Assembly: GCA_019694555.1 (NCBI GenBank)
Contig: JAIBBS010000086.1
Coordinates: 1 to 33,925, forward strand
Origin: Nannocystaceae bacterium
Lineage (GTDB): Bacteria; Myxococcota_A; Polyangia; Nannocystales; Nannocystaceae
Length of the DNA stretch: 33,925 bases
Reading direction: 5' to 3'
This document shows, one piece after another, positions 25,403 through 32,252 of this stretch. The position numbers and the translations under genes were made by a program. Within the stretch, counting starts at the first letter, position 1. Each line of letters begins with the position of its first letter. The notes below the pieces were generated by a model. That model made no database searches and was not told the DNA's origin. It worked only from the letters and a program-made list of their open reading frames with translations.

Positions 25403-26752
25403 ATGGCGGCTCGATCCATGCGCACAGCGTGTCTCGCCCTGGTCGGGTGCTTCGCGGCGTGCCATCCCCGCGCTGCGCCCGGCCCGGACGGCGTGCCGCG
25501 ATCGACGACGACGGCGCCGCCGGCCGCGACGCAATCGCAGACACCACCCGAGCCGATCGCGACGGCGCCACTGCACGCGGAGCCGTTCGCGACGCCGCCG
25601 ACGCGGGCGCCCGAGCTGGCGGTCGCAGTGGTCCCGACCGACGTGCCCAGCTCGGCCGCACTGCTGCAGTGGCCGCAGGACATGCACCTGTCCGCGGGCA
25701 CCAGCGTGGTGTTGTACGACGACGAGAAGCAGGCGCTGCGCCGCGCGGTCGCCAAGCTGCTCGCGCGACGTGGCGTCACGCTGGTGCCACTCGAACGACT
25801 CGAGCGCATCGAGGACGCGGCGCAGGCCGGTCGGCTCGCGCTCGAGGGCGACCTCCAGTGCGTCACGCCCCCGTCGCGTGACGAGATCCACCTGCGCGAC
25901 TTCCCGAGCAATCCCCGCGTCACGATCGAGGCCGGCTGCCTCGATGGTTGTGCGCTGACGGTGGTGGTCGACGTGACCGGCGAGAACCCGCAGTACCTGA
26001 CGAGCGCCCCGGTGAAACGGCCCGAACGCGCGTCGTCGTGGATCGCCGCGGTCGCGACCCTGGGCGATCAGGCCACCGGGTTCGGCGGGCTCGGCATCGG
26101 CGGCACCAGCCACGTGCCACCGATGCGCTTCGAGACGCCGGGCACCATCGGCGCGTGGGCACCCACCACCACCTTCGAGACACTCGACGTGATGTTCGAC
26201 GGCCTCGAGGAGATGGCGACGCCGTGCGCGGTCGCGGATCCGCTGATCGGCCTGTGGTGGGAGCTGCGGCTGCAGGTCGACGCCAGCGGCCGCACGTCGC
26301 GGTGCGCCGCGACGTCGAGCTCTCCGGACGCCACGCCAGCGGCCGCGCGGTGCCTGTGCGACGTGATGTCCAACGCTCGCTTCGGCAAGGGCTCGCGCGA
26401 ACGTCGGTTGCGACTCGACGCCGTCGACGACGGTGGTTTCGGCAGCGGTGATCTCGCGTTCGTGCAGCGCCAACCCGGCACCGAACCATGGATCGAACGG
26501 CTGCGGGGCTCACCCGCCGCCGCGCGGTGTGCCCAGACCCTGCCGCCACCATCGCCCCTCGACGCGACGCTGTCGCTGACGCTGACGCCGGGCGGCCGCA
26601 TCGACGACGTGCGCATCGACGGTGACTTCCGCGAGATCGCAGCGATGCAGTGGGCGCAGTGCATGGTCGCGGGCCTGTCCACGCTCCAGCTGCCGTGCGC
26701 ACCACCGGGAATCGAGATCCTTCGCGTGGGGCTGCGCGTACCGAGTCGCTGA
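25403..26752 (+). CDS. Lipoprotein with AgmX/TonB-C-like C-terminal repeats
   Basis: A 449-residue exported protein. The signal contains two lipobox candidates, LVGC (C16) and FAAC (C20), followed by a Pro/Thr-rich linker. The middle region (about 90-250) includes AVAKLLARRGVTLVPLERL and a CLDGCALTVVVDV strand. The C-terminus has two related units. LWWELRLQVDASGRTSRC plus RCLCDVMSNARFGKG (about 283-340) and LDATLSLTLTPGGRIDDVRI plus QCMVAGLSTLQLP (about 386-447) resemble the AgmX/PglI or TonB C-terminal fold of myxobacterial envelope proteins. The start is 2 nt after the scramblase-like gene; ATG 25418 is an alternative. Function unknown, possibly linked to envelope lipids through its partner. 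Confidence 0.75.
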   Translation: MAARSMRTACLALVGCFAACHPRAAPGPDGVPRSTTTAPPAATQSQTPPEPIATAPLHAEPFATPPTRAPELAVAVVPTDVPSSAALLQWPQDMHLSAGTSVVLYDDEKQALRRAVAKLLARRGVTLVPLERLERIEDAAQAGRLALEGDLQCVTPPSRDEIHLRDFPSNPRVTIEAGCLDGCALTVVVDVTGENPQYLTSAPVKRPERASSWIAAVATLGDQATGFGGLGIGGTSHVPPMRFETPGTIGAWAPTTTFETLDVMFDGLEEMATPCAVADPLIGLWWELRLQVDASGRTSRCAATSSSPDATPAAARCLCDVMSNARFGKGSRERRLRLDAVDDGGFGSGDLAFVQRQPGTEPWIERLRGSPAAARCAQTLPPPSPLDATLSLTLTPGGRIDDVRIDGDFREIAAMQWAQCMVAGLSTLQLPCAPPGIEILRVGLRVPSR

Positions 26753-26761
26753 GGCTCGTGC

Positions 26762-26767
26762 TACAAC
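26762..26767 (+). promoter_or_regulatory. Possible extended -10 box for the serpin gene
   Basis: TGC followed by TACAAC ends 10 nt before GTG 26778 and 13 nt before ATG 26781. It is weaker than the other boxes in the window because its last base is C. Confidence 0.3.
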
Positions 26768-26780
26768 GGCCGCCATCGTG

Positions 26781-28178
26781 ATGATCCGACGACCGATCTC
26801 CTGTGCCCTCGCGTTGACCCTCGCCGGTTGCCCCGGGTCCAGCACCAAGGACGCGGGCAAGTCCGACGCGAAGACCCCGGCCAAGACCGATGGCAAGCTC
26901 GCGGACGCCAAGCGGCCCGGTCCCGACACCAAGACCGACGCCAAGACCGACGCGAAGGCCGACGCGAAGACCGACGCCAAGGCCGACACGCCCACGCCGC
27001 CCGAGCCCCCGCCCGGCCCGCCGCCGGAGGTCTCCGCCGAGGCGCAGAAGGCCGTCGCGAACAGCATCAACGCGTTCGCGGTCGATCTGCACAAGACCCT
27101 CGGTGCGTCGCCGGGCAACCTGTTCGTCTCGCCCGCCAGCATCGTGGTCGCGTTCGCGATGACGCACGCCGGTGCCAAGGGCGAGACCGCGAGCGAGCTC
27201 GCCAAGGTGTTCCACTTCGGCGAGTCCGCGGATCTGCACGCGGGCATGGGCGGCATGCTCGCGCGCTGGGACGCGGCCAGCGGCGGGCTCGAGCTCGACG
27301 TCGCCAACCGGCTCTTCGGCGAAAAGAGCGTGACCTTCGAACCCGCCTACCTCGAGCTGGGTCAGAAGGTCTTCGGCGCGCCGCTGGAACCGGTCGACTT
27401 CGTCAACGGCTTCGAGCCCGCGCGCGTGCACATCAACGACTGGGTGTCGACCAAGACCAAGGAGAAGATCAAGGACCTCATCCCCGAGGGCGGCGTCACG
27501 GCCGACACGCGCATGGTCCTGGTGAACGCGATCTACTTCAAGGCCAAGTGGGCCGAGCCCTTCGACGAGTTCCAGAGCCAGGAGGGCAAGTTCCATGGCA
27601 GCGCCGGCGACGAGACCGTGAAGTTCATGAACAAGACGGAGCACTTCCGGCTCGGTGCGGCGCCGGAGGCCAAGGCCCGCGTGCTCGAGCTGGGCTACGA
27701 CGGCGGCGGCTACTCGATGGTCATCGTGTTGCCCGACGACGCGAAGGGCCTGGCCGCGGCCGAGGCCGCGCTGACGCCCGAGGCGTTGACGAAGTGGATC
27801 GACGGCGCGACCTCGTCGGCACGCGTCGCGCTGACCATGCCGCGCTTCCGCATCGAGCCGGGCGAGCCGCTGCGGCTGCGCACCACGCTGGAGACGTTGG
27901 GCTTGCACGTGCCCTTCGATGCCTCCAAGGCCGACTTCACCGGCATGGCGCCCGCGTCGGCGCAGCTGGTGATCTCGGACGCGTACCACAAGGCCTTCAT
28001 CGCGGTCGACGAGGCCGGCACCGAGGCCGCGGCCGCGACCGCGGTGTCGATGCGCGCGGGCAGTGCCGCACCGACCGACGAGCCGGTGCCGTTCGTCATG
28101 GATCACCCGTTCCTGTTCCTGGTCCGCGACACGACCAGCGGCGCGATCCTCTTCATGGGTCGCCTGGTCGACCCGTAG
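26781..28178 (+). CDS. Lipid-anchored serpin (serine protease inhibitor)
   Basis: A 465-residue exported lipoprotein. The signal ends in LTLAGC (C17). A hydrophilic linker with repeated AKTDAK units leads to a complete serpin domain (about 86-465). Family motifs are NLFVSPASI, TRMVLVNAIYFKAKWAEPFD and DHPFLFLVRD near the end. The hinge of the reactive loop is EAGTEAAAATA (411-421), with the small residues at P12-P9 needed for loop insertion, so it is predicted to be inhibitory. If counted from the hinge, the scissile bond falls near MRAGS, but the loop is several residues longer than in alpha-1-antitrypsin, so P1 cannot be fixed. It probably protects the cell surface against proteases, its own or foreign. 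GTG 26778 is an alternative start. Confidence 0.92.
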   Translation: MIRRPISCALALTLAGCPGSSTKDAGKSDAKTPAKTDGKLADAKRPGPDTKTDAKTDAKADAKTDAKADTPTPPEPPPGPPPEVSAEAQKAVANSINAFAVDLHKTLGASPGNLFVSPASIVVAFAMTHAGAKGETASELAKVFHFGESADLHAGMGGMLARWDAASGGLELDVANRLFGEKSVTFEPAYLELGQKVFGAPLEPVDFVNGFEPARVHINDWVSTKTKEKIKDLIPEGGVTADTRMVLVNAIYFKAKWAEPFDEFQSQEGKFHGSAGDETVKFMNKTEHFRLGAAPEAKARVLELGYDGGGYSMVIVLPDDAKGLAAAEAALTPEALTKWIDGATSSARVALTMPRFRIEPGEPLRLRTTLETLGLHVPFDASKADFTGMAPASAQLVISDAYHKAFIAVDEAGTEAAAATAVSMRAGSAAPTDEPVPFVMDHPFLFLVRDTTSGAILFMGRLVDP

Positions 28179-28188
28179 CCCGCAGATT

Positions 28189-28223
28189 CGGCGCACGCGG
28201 TCGCACGCGGCCGCGCTGCGCCG
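28189..28223 (+). terminator. Hairpin downstream of the serpin gene
   Basis: CGGCGCA (28189-28195) pairs with TGCGCCG (28217-28223). The 21-base loop can form further GC pairs. It starts 11 bp after the serpin stop. No T-run follows. Confidence 0.3.
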
Positions 28224-28238
28224 ACGTGCCCGCGGCGC

Positions 28239-28244
28239 TACAGT
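28239..28244 (+). promoter_or_regulatory. Candidate -10 box, leaderless type
   Basis: TACAGT ends 7 nt before the ATG at 28252. There is no Shine-Dalgarno sequence. Confidence 0.5.
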
Positions 28245-28251
28245 TTCGGGC

Positions 28252-28857
28252 ATGTCGTGCCGCCGCAACTTGCTCGCCGCCGTCGCGCTGGCCCCGTGCC
28301 TGGCCCTGCTCGCCGCGTGCGACGGCCAAGGCGGCGCGCGACCGCCCGGCGGTGGAGGTGGGGACGCACCGAGCCAGACCCAGGCGCATCCGTGGATCGG
28401 CAAGACGCTGTTCGTGCTCACGAACCTGCACCCCGACACCTCCAAGAAGCTGCTGTACTCGATCAACTACCAGCAGACCGGCCTGATCCCGATCTGCACG
28501 CAGGTGCAGATCGTGGCGCTCGACAGCGAGCACCTGCGGTTCGTCGCCCATGGCATCGAGTATCGCTACGCGTTCCGCAACGAGTTCATGACCGAGGGCG
28601 TGCAGACCCACCTCGCGCGCTACTTCGGCGAGTCGTGCGACGCCGGCAGCTCGCTGGGCGCGGCCGACCGCGAGGGCATCGCCGCGGGTCGCGTGGCGGC
28701 GGGCATGACCAAGAACGGCGTGATCAAGGCCATCGGCTATCCGCCGCCGCACGCGACGCCGGATCTTGCGTCACCGCAGTGGCGCTACTGGAAGAACCGC
28801 TTCGACACCTTCATCGTGCACTTCGAGGGTGACACCGTCACCTCGATCGAGAACTGA
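28252..28857 (+). CDS. Lipoprotein with BamE/SmpA-like C-terminal region
   Basis: A 201-residue lipoprotein whose signal ends in LLAAC (C23), followed by a short Pro/Gly-rich linker. The C-terminal 60 residues contain VAAGMTKNGVIKAIGYPP, a WRYWKNRFDTFIVHFEG strand pair and VTSIEN, which fits the helix-helix-three-strand fold of BamE/SmpA/OmlA proteins. The region before it (TLFVLTNLHPDTSKKLLY to RYFGES) is unrecognised. BamE itself is part of the outer-membrane protein assembly complex, but many unrelated lipoproteins share the fold, so membership of the Bam complex is not implied. It ends 6 bp from the convergent anti-sigma candidate. Confidence 0.75.
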   Translation: MSCRRNLLAAVALAPCLALLAACDGQGGARPPGGGGGDAPSQTQAHPWIGKTLFVLTNLHPDTSKKLLYSINYQQTGLIPICTQVQIVALDSEHLRFVAHGIEYRYAFRNEFMTEGVQTHLARYFGESCDAGSSLGAADREGIAAGRVAAGMTKNGVIKAIGYPPPHATPDLASPQWRYWKNRFDTFIVHFEGDTVTSIEN

Positions 28858-28863
28858 ACAGTG

Positions 28864-29526
28864 TCACGGCACGAGCCGCGCGAGCGCCAGCGGCTCCGAC
28901 AGCGGCGTGATCTCGTAGGCGACGAAGCCGCCCAGCTCGCGGCGGAAGATGCTCAGGCCCGCGTCGTCGGGCAGGCTCGGCCGCGGATCCGCCTGCAGCG
29001 GTGCGATGCACACGAGCAGCTCGGCGCCGCTGCGGTCGCGCACGTGGATCAGACGCGGCGTCGGGATCGTCGCGCGATCGCATGCGGGCCCGCCGGGCCC
29101 GCCGCACTCGCCCAGCGGCTCGAGCTCGTCGCCGGGATCGAACCGCGGGCCGTCGCCGACGCAGGCGCCGGGCGCCGGTGGCGGCTCGGCCAGGCACGCA
29201 CCGTCGGTGCGTGTCGGCAGCGCGGGAGCGTGCGCGTGCAGCTGCGCCAGGCGCAGGCCGACCGAGCGCCCGGGATCGGGCGCGACGTGCTGCACCTGGG
29301 CGACATCCGGGACCTGCGGCACCGCGTCGTCGCGGCGCAGCAGCAGCAGCACCGCGGCCGCGGCCGCGGCGAAGGCCGCCGCAGCGATCCACGGCGTCGA
29401 CGATCGCGTCGGCGCCGACGCCTCGGCGCGCGCGGCCGCCTCGGCGACGCGCCGGTGCAGTGCGGTCAGATCCGGCGGCGCGAACGCACGTCGGAGCGAG
29501 GCCTCGATCCGATCGTCGTCGTTCAT
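28864..29526 (-). CDS. Putative membrane anti-sigma factor
   Basis: A 220-residue protein with a short N-terminal cytoplasmic part (1-45), one hydrophobic helix (about 46-62, WIAAAAFAAAAAAVLLLL) and an extracytoplasmic domain of about 155 residues containing four or more cysteines. Its start overlaps the end of the ECF sigma gene by four bases (ATGA), the usual arrangement of a sigma/anti-sigma pair. The cytoplasmic part (RIEASLRRAFAPPDLTALHRRV) is helical. The zinc-binding HxxxCxxC of ZAS-type anti-sigmas is missing. The call therefore rests mainly on position and topology. Confidence 0.65.
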   Translation of the reverse strand: MNDDDRIEASLRRAFAPPDLTALHRRVAEAAARAEASAPTRSSTPWIAAAAFAAAAAAVLLLLRRDDAVPQVPDVAQVQHVAPDPGRSVGLRLAQLHAHAPALPTRTDGACLAEPPPAPGACVGDGPRFDPGDELEPLGECGGPGGPACDRATIPTPRLIHVRDRSGAELLVCIAPLQADPRPSLPDDAGLSIFRRELGGFVAYEITPLSEPLALARLVP

Positions 29527-30089
29527 GGCGGCTCCTTTGCGAGGGTCGCATCGTCGCCCAGCAACGCGCGCAGCTGGGCGCGCGCCCGATGCACGTGGCT
29601 CATCGCGGTGCCGGGCGGGATGCCGAGCGTCTCGGCGATCTCGGCGTAGTCGAGCTCGATCACCGTCTTGAGCAGCAGGCACGCGCGCGCGGTCTCGCCG
29701 AGCGTGGACAAGGCTGCGATCACGCGCGCGTCGAACACCACGTCGATGGCGGTCGCGGGGGCCGCGACCTCACCGGTGATCGGGCCGGTCTCGGTCGACG
29801 CGCGGCGCTGTCGCTTGCGCCGGTGGTTGAGCGCCGTGAAGCGCACGATCTGTCCCATCCACGCGGCGAAGCTGGTGCCGGGCACGAAGCTGGCGCGCTT
29901 GTCGAGTCCGATCATCGCGGCCTCCTGCAGCACGTCCTCGGCGTGGTCGCGCTCGCCGAGCACCGCCGCGGCGATGCACCACAACGCCGGCGTGGCGCTG
30001 CGGAAGCACGCGGCGAACACTCCCGGCGTCAGGATCCCTGGATGGCCCCGTTCGCCGGGGTCGCGCGGCTCGCTGGGGTCTGCGGGCAT
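29523..30089 (-). CDS. ECF-type RNA polymerase sigma-70 factor
   Basis: A 188-residue sigma factor. Region 2 is seen as AEDVLQEAAMIGLDKRASFVPGTSFAAWMGQIVRFTALNHRRKRQRR, quoted here only by its ends: AEDVLQEA (helix), FAAWMGQIVR (core) and NHRRKRQRR (basic end). Region 4 contains LDYAEIAETLGIPPGTAMSHVHRARAQLRALL, recognisable by YAEIAETLG and MSHVHRARAQL. The spacing and absence of region 3 are typical of ECF sigmas. The start at ATG 30089 begins just before region 2; the frame is open further upstream but would overlap the divergent FKBP gene. It overlaps the anti-sigma candidate downstream. Its regulon may include nearby envelope genes, but no shared promoter motif was found. Confidence 0.88.
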   Translation of the reverse strand: MPADPSEPRDPGERGHPGILTPGVFAACFRSATPALWCIAAAVLGERDHAEDVLQEAAMIGLDKRASFVPGTSFAAWMGQIVRFTALNHRRKRQRRASTETGPITGEVAAPATAIDVVFDARVIAALSTLGETARACLLLKTVIELDYAEIAETLGIPPGTAMSHVHRARAQLRALLGDDATLAKEPP

Positions 30090-30204
30090 GCCGACCGGAC
30101 GACGGTCACTCGCCCATGTCGTCGACGCGGCCGGTCCTTGCAACCGTCGGACGATTTCTCGCGGCGCGCAAGGAAATGCTCGCGCCGCGACATCGGCGGT
30201 GAGC

Positions 30205-30732
30205 ATGTCGTCTCGTTCCCTCGCCCGCCCTTGCCTCACCTTGGTGTTCGCTGCCGCGTGCGCGCGCGGCCCGAGCGCACCGCAGACGCACGCGCCGGCG
30301 CCGGCCACCGCGCAGCGCGTCACGGTGGCCGCCGACGGTCCCCGCGGCGACGCGGCGGACACACCCACGCAGACACCACCGCGCAGCGCCGAACACTCCG
30401 ACAGCGGGCTCGCGTGGGTCGTGCTCGCGCCGGGCAGCGGCAGCGAGCACCCCGGCCCCGGCGCCCGCATCCGCGCGCACTACGTCGGCTGGACCGCGTC
30501 CGACCTCGCGATGTTCGACAACAGCTACGACCGCGGCGAACCGGTCGAGTTCCAGGCCGAGCACGTCATCCGCGGCTGGGGCGAGCTCGTCGGCACGATG
30601 GTGGTCGGCGAGCGCCGACGGGTGTGGATCCCCGAGGCGCTGGCGTATCAGGGCAAGCCGGGCTTGCCCGCGGGCACGCTCATCTTCGACGTCGAGCTGG
30701 TCGCGTTCGAGCCCGCGCCGCCGCTGCCGTGA
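30205..30732 (+). CDS. FKBP-type peptidyl-prolyl isomerase lipoprotein
   Basis: A 175-residue lipoprotein. The signal ends in FAAAC (C19), followed by a Pro/Thr/Ala linker to about residue 65. The FKBP domain contains GARIRAHYVGWTASD, FDNSYDRGEPVEF, VIRGWGELVGTMVVGERRRVWIP and LAYQGKPGLPAGTLIFDVEL. The key aromatic and Asp residues (FDNSYD, IRGW, AYQ) are present, so prolyl cis-trans isomerisation is likely. It would act in the periplasm or at the surface to help fold exported proteins. It diverges from the ECF sigma gene with a 115-bp gap, a position consistent with control by that sigma factor, though not shown. Confidence 0.9.
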   Translation: MSSRSLARPCLTLVFAAACARGPSAPQTHAPAPATAQRVTVAADGPRGDAADTPTQTPPRSAEHSDSGLAWVVLAPGSGSEHPGPGARIRAHYVGWTASDLAMFDNSYDRGEPVEFQAEHVIRGWGELVGTMVVGERRRVWIPEALAYQGKPGLPAGTLIFDVELVAFEPAPPLP

Positions 30733-30745
30733 ACGCGCGCTCGCG

Positions 30746-31588
30746 TCACGAACGTGCGCGCGGGTGCTCGATCGCAAGCCGCCGACCGGCGAGCACGACG
30801 CCCGCGATCGCAGCGCCCGCGATGATCACGCCGTAGCTCAGCGCGGCCACGAGATAGTCCACATCGCCGGTGCCGCGCCATGCCGCGACGCCGGCGAGCG
30901 TGAACACGACGACGATCACCGCCGCCGCCGCGAGCACGCGGTTGCGGATCCAGCGGTAGCGCTCGAGCGACGGCGGCGGTGCCGGGCGCCAGCGTGCCAG
31001 CACTGCGTCGGGCGGCGCACGCTCGATCCACAGGATCATGCCGCCGCCCGGTGGTGTCAGCCAGCGGGGCCCGCGGGCATACGTCCACGCGTCGTCGACC
31101 AAGGTGCCCTCGCGCTGCTGCACCAGCTCGCGCAGCGCCGCATCGAGGTCGGCGTGCGCCGATCGATCGACACCGAGATCGACGAAGCGAAAGCGCGTGA
31201 CGAACAGGCCTTTCAGCGCCACCAGCCACAGGGGTCGCCAGGGCGTCATCGGGATGAACCCAGCGGAGCCGGGGGCGATGACGATGACACCGTCGCGCAC
31301 GCTCGCGCCGCGGGAGAGGTGCGCGAACGCGACGAACAGCTGCGCGTCGGGCGTGCGCACGAACGTGCGGCCGCGCGCGGTCACGCCCGCGGCGGACTGC
31401 ATCCTGGCGCGACGCACCAGCAACAGGCCCGCACGCGCCGCGCCGATCACCGCGAGTCCACAGAAGCCGGCCGCGACCCAGTCGCCGCCCGCGAGCCACA
31501 GTGCGCCGAAGATCAGCGCGCTCACACCGAAGCTGACCAGGAGCAGCCACGCAGTGCGCGACGACGCACCGAGCTGGACGGCGATCAT
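30746..31588 (-). CDS. Four-helix membrane protein of unknown function
   Basis: A 280-residue integral membrane protein. Two helices lie at the N-terminus (about 12-34 and 38-60) and two at the C-terminus (about 212-235 and 245-268). The middle region of about 150 residues is soluble and beta-rich (GRTFVRTPDAQLFVAF, DGVIVIAPGSAGFIPM, FRFVDLGVD), perhaps a PH-like domain. The family is not recognised. ATG 31588 follows a TAGGAT box by 6 nt on the minus strand. It is divergent from the EF-Tu-like lipoprotein gene and converges on the FKBP gene with a 13-bp gap. Confidence 0.82.
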   Translation of the reverse strand: MIAVQLGASSRTAWLLLVSFGVSALIFGALWLAGGDWVAAGFCGLAVIGAARAGLLLVRRARMQSAAGVTARGRTFVRTPDAQLFVAFAHLSRGASVRDGVIVIAPGSAGFIPMTPWRPLWLVALKGLFVTRFRFVDLGVDRSAHADLDAALRELVQQREGTLVDDAWTYARGPRWLTPPGGGMILWIERAPPDAVLARWRPAPPPSLERYRWIRNRVLAAAAVIVVVFTLAGVAAWRGTGDVDYLVAALSYGVIIAGAAIAGVVLAGRRLAIEHPRARS

Positions 31589-31594
31589 GGCTGG

Positions 31595-31600
31595 ATCCTA
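31595..31600 (-). promoter_or_regulatory. Candidate -10 box, leaderless type
   Basis: On the minus strand TAGGAT ends 6 nt before the ATG at 31588. The divergent box for the next gene lies about 70 bp away. Confidence 0.5.
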
Positions 31601-31671
31601 CTCGCGTCGCGTCGCGGCGCGCGACCGTGCGCGCCCGTGACCCCGGCGGTTGACGCTGCGGCCCGTCGGGG

Positions 31672-31677
31672 TAGGCT
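31672..31677 (+). promoter_or_regulatory. Candidate -10 box, leaderless type
   Basis: TAGGCT ends 8 nt before the second of two adjacent GTG codons (31686), which favours that GTG as the start. Confidence 0.4.
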
Positions 31678-31685
31678 GCCCCGTG

Positions 31686-32150
31686 GTGCAGCCGCGTTCA
31701 GCCGTGTCCAGCGCGTGTGCGGCGGCCATCGCCGTGCTCGCGCTGTCGTGCGCGCGCGGCCTGGCGCCGAGCTCCGCGACGCCGTCGGCACAGCCGGCTG
31801 CGACCACCGCGACGCAGCCGCCTGCGACCACCGCGACGCAGCCGCCTGCCGCCGAGGCGCCGCAGCTGCCCAACGCGAACGCGGTCGCGTTCACCATCGA
31901 GGACGTCCTTCCCAGCGCCGAGGGTCCGGTCGTGATCGGCACGCTCGCCGCGGGCATCGTCGAGGTCGGCGACGAGCTGCTCGTCGCCGGCACGGCCCCG
32001 CCGCTGCGCGTGCGCGTGCGCGCGGTCGAAGCCTTCCGCAAGCCGGGCGAGGCCGCCGGCGCAGGGCACTCGTTGGGCTTGCTGCTGACGCTGCCGCCCG
32101 ACACGGGGCACGACGCGCTGACGCGAGGCGCGACGCTCGTGCGGCAGTGA
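31686..32150 (+). CDS. Lipoprotein with EF-Tu domain II-like beta-barrel
   Basis: A 154-residue protein. The signal ends in VLALSC (C22) and is followed by a Thr/Pro/Ala linker containing a 24-bp perfect tandem duplication (31801-31824, 31825-31848). Residues 67-153 match domain II of elongation factor Tu in order: FTIEDVLPSAEGPVVIG (EF-Tu PIEDVFSISGRGTVVTG), GIVEVGDELLVAG (GIIKVGEEVEIVG), VEAFRKP (VEMFRKL), AGAGHSLGLLL (GRAGENVGVLL) and LTRGATL (IERGQVL). There is no GTPase domain. The barrel is therefore predicted to sit outside the cytoplasm on a lipid anchor. Its role is unknown; translation-factor function is ruled out by location if the signal works. Start: GTG 31686, or 31683. Confidence 0.75.
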   Translation: MQPRSAVSSACAAAIAVLALSCARGLAPSSATPSAQPAATTATQPPATTATQPPAAEAPQLPNANAVAFTIEDVLPSAEGPVVIGTLAAGIVEVGDELLVAGTAPPLRVRVRAVEAFRKPGEAAGAGHSLGLLLTLPPDTGHDALTRGATLVRQ

Positions 32151-32237
32151 TCGAACGGGCACGCCTGCACGCGCGCACGCATGCGGACGATCCCGGTTGA
32201 CACCGCGCGCCGCGATGCGCTGCCATCGTGGCGTCGA

Positions 32238-32244
32238 GAAGGAG
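32238..32244 (+). promoter_or_regulatory. Ribosome binding site
   Basis: GAAGGAG lies 8 nt before the ATG at 32253. It is one of the few strong Shine-Dalgarno sequences in the window and decides the start against upstream in-frame codons. Confidence 0.7.
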
Positions 32245-32252
32245 TCGAGGCC

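Noticed and set aside
29090..30470. Zinc-binding anti-sigma motif or longer sigma N-terminus
   Set aside because: No HxxxCxxC is present in the anti-sigma candidate, and the upstream part of the sigma frame overlaps the FKBP gene and has no sigma-like sequence.
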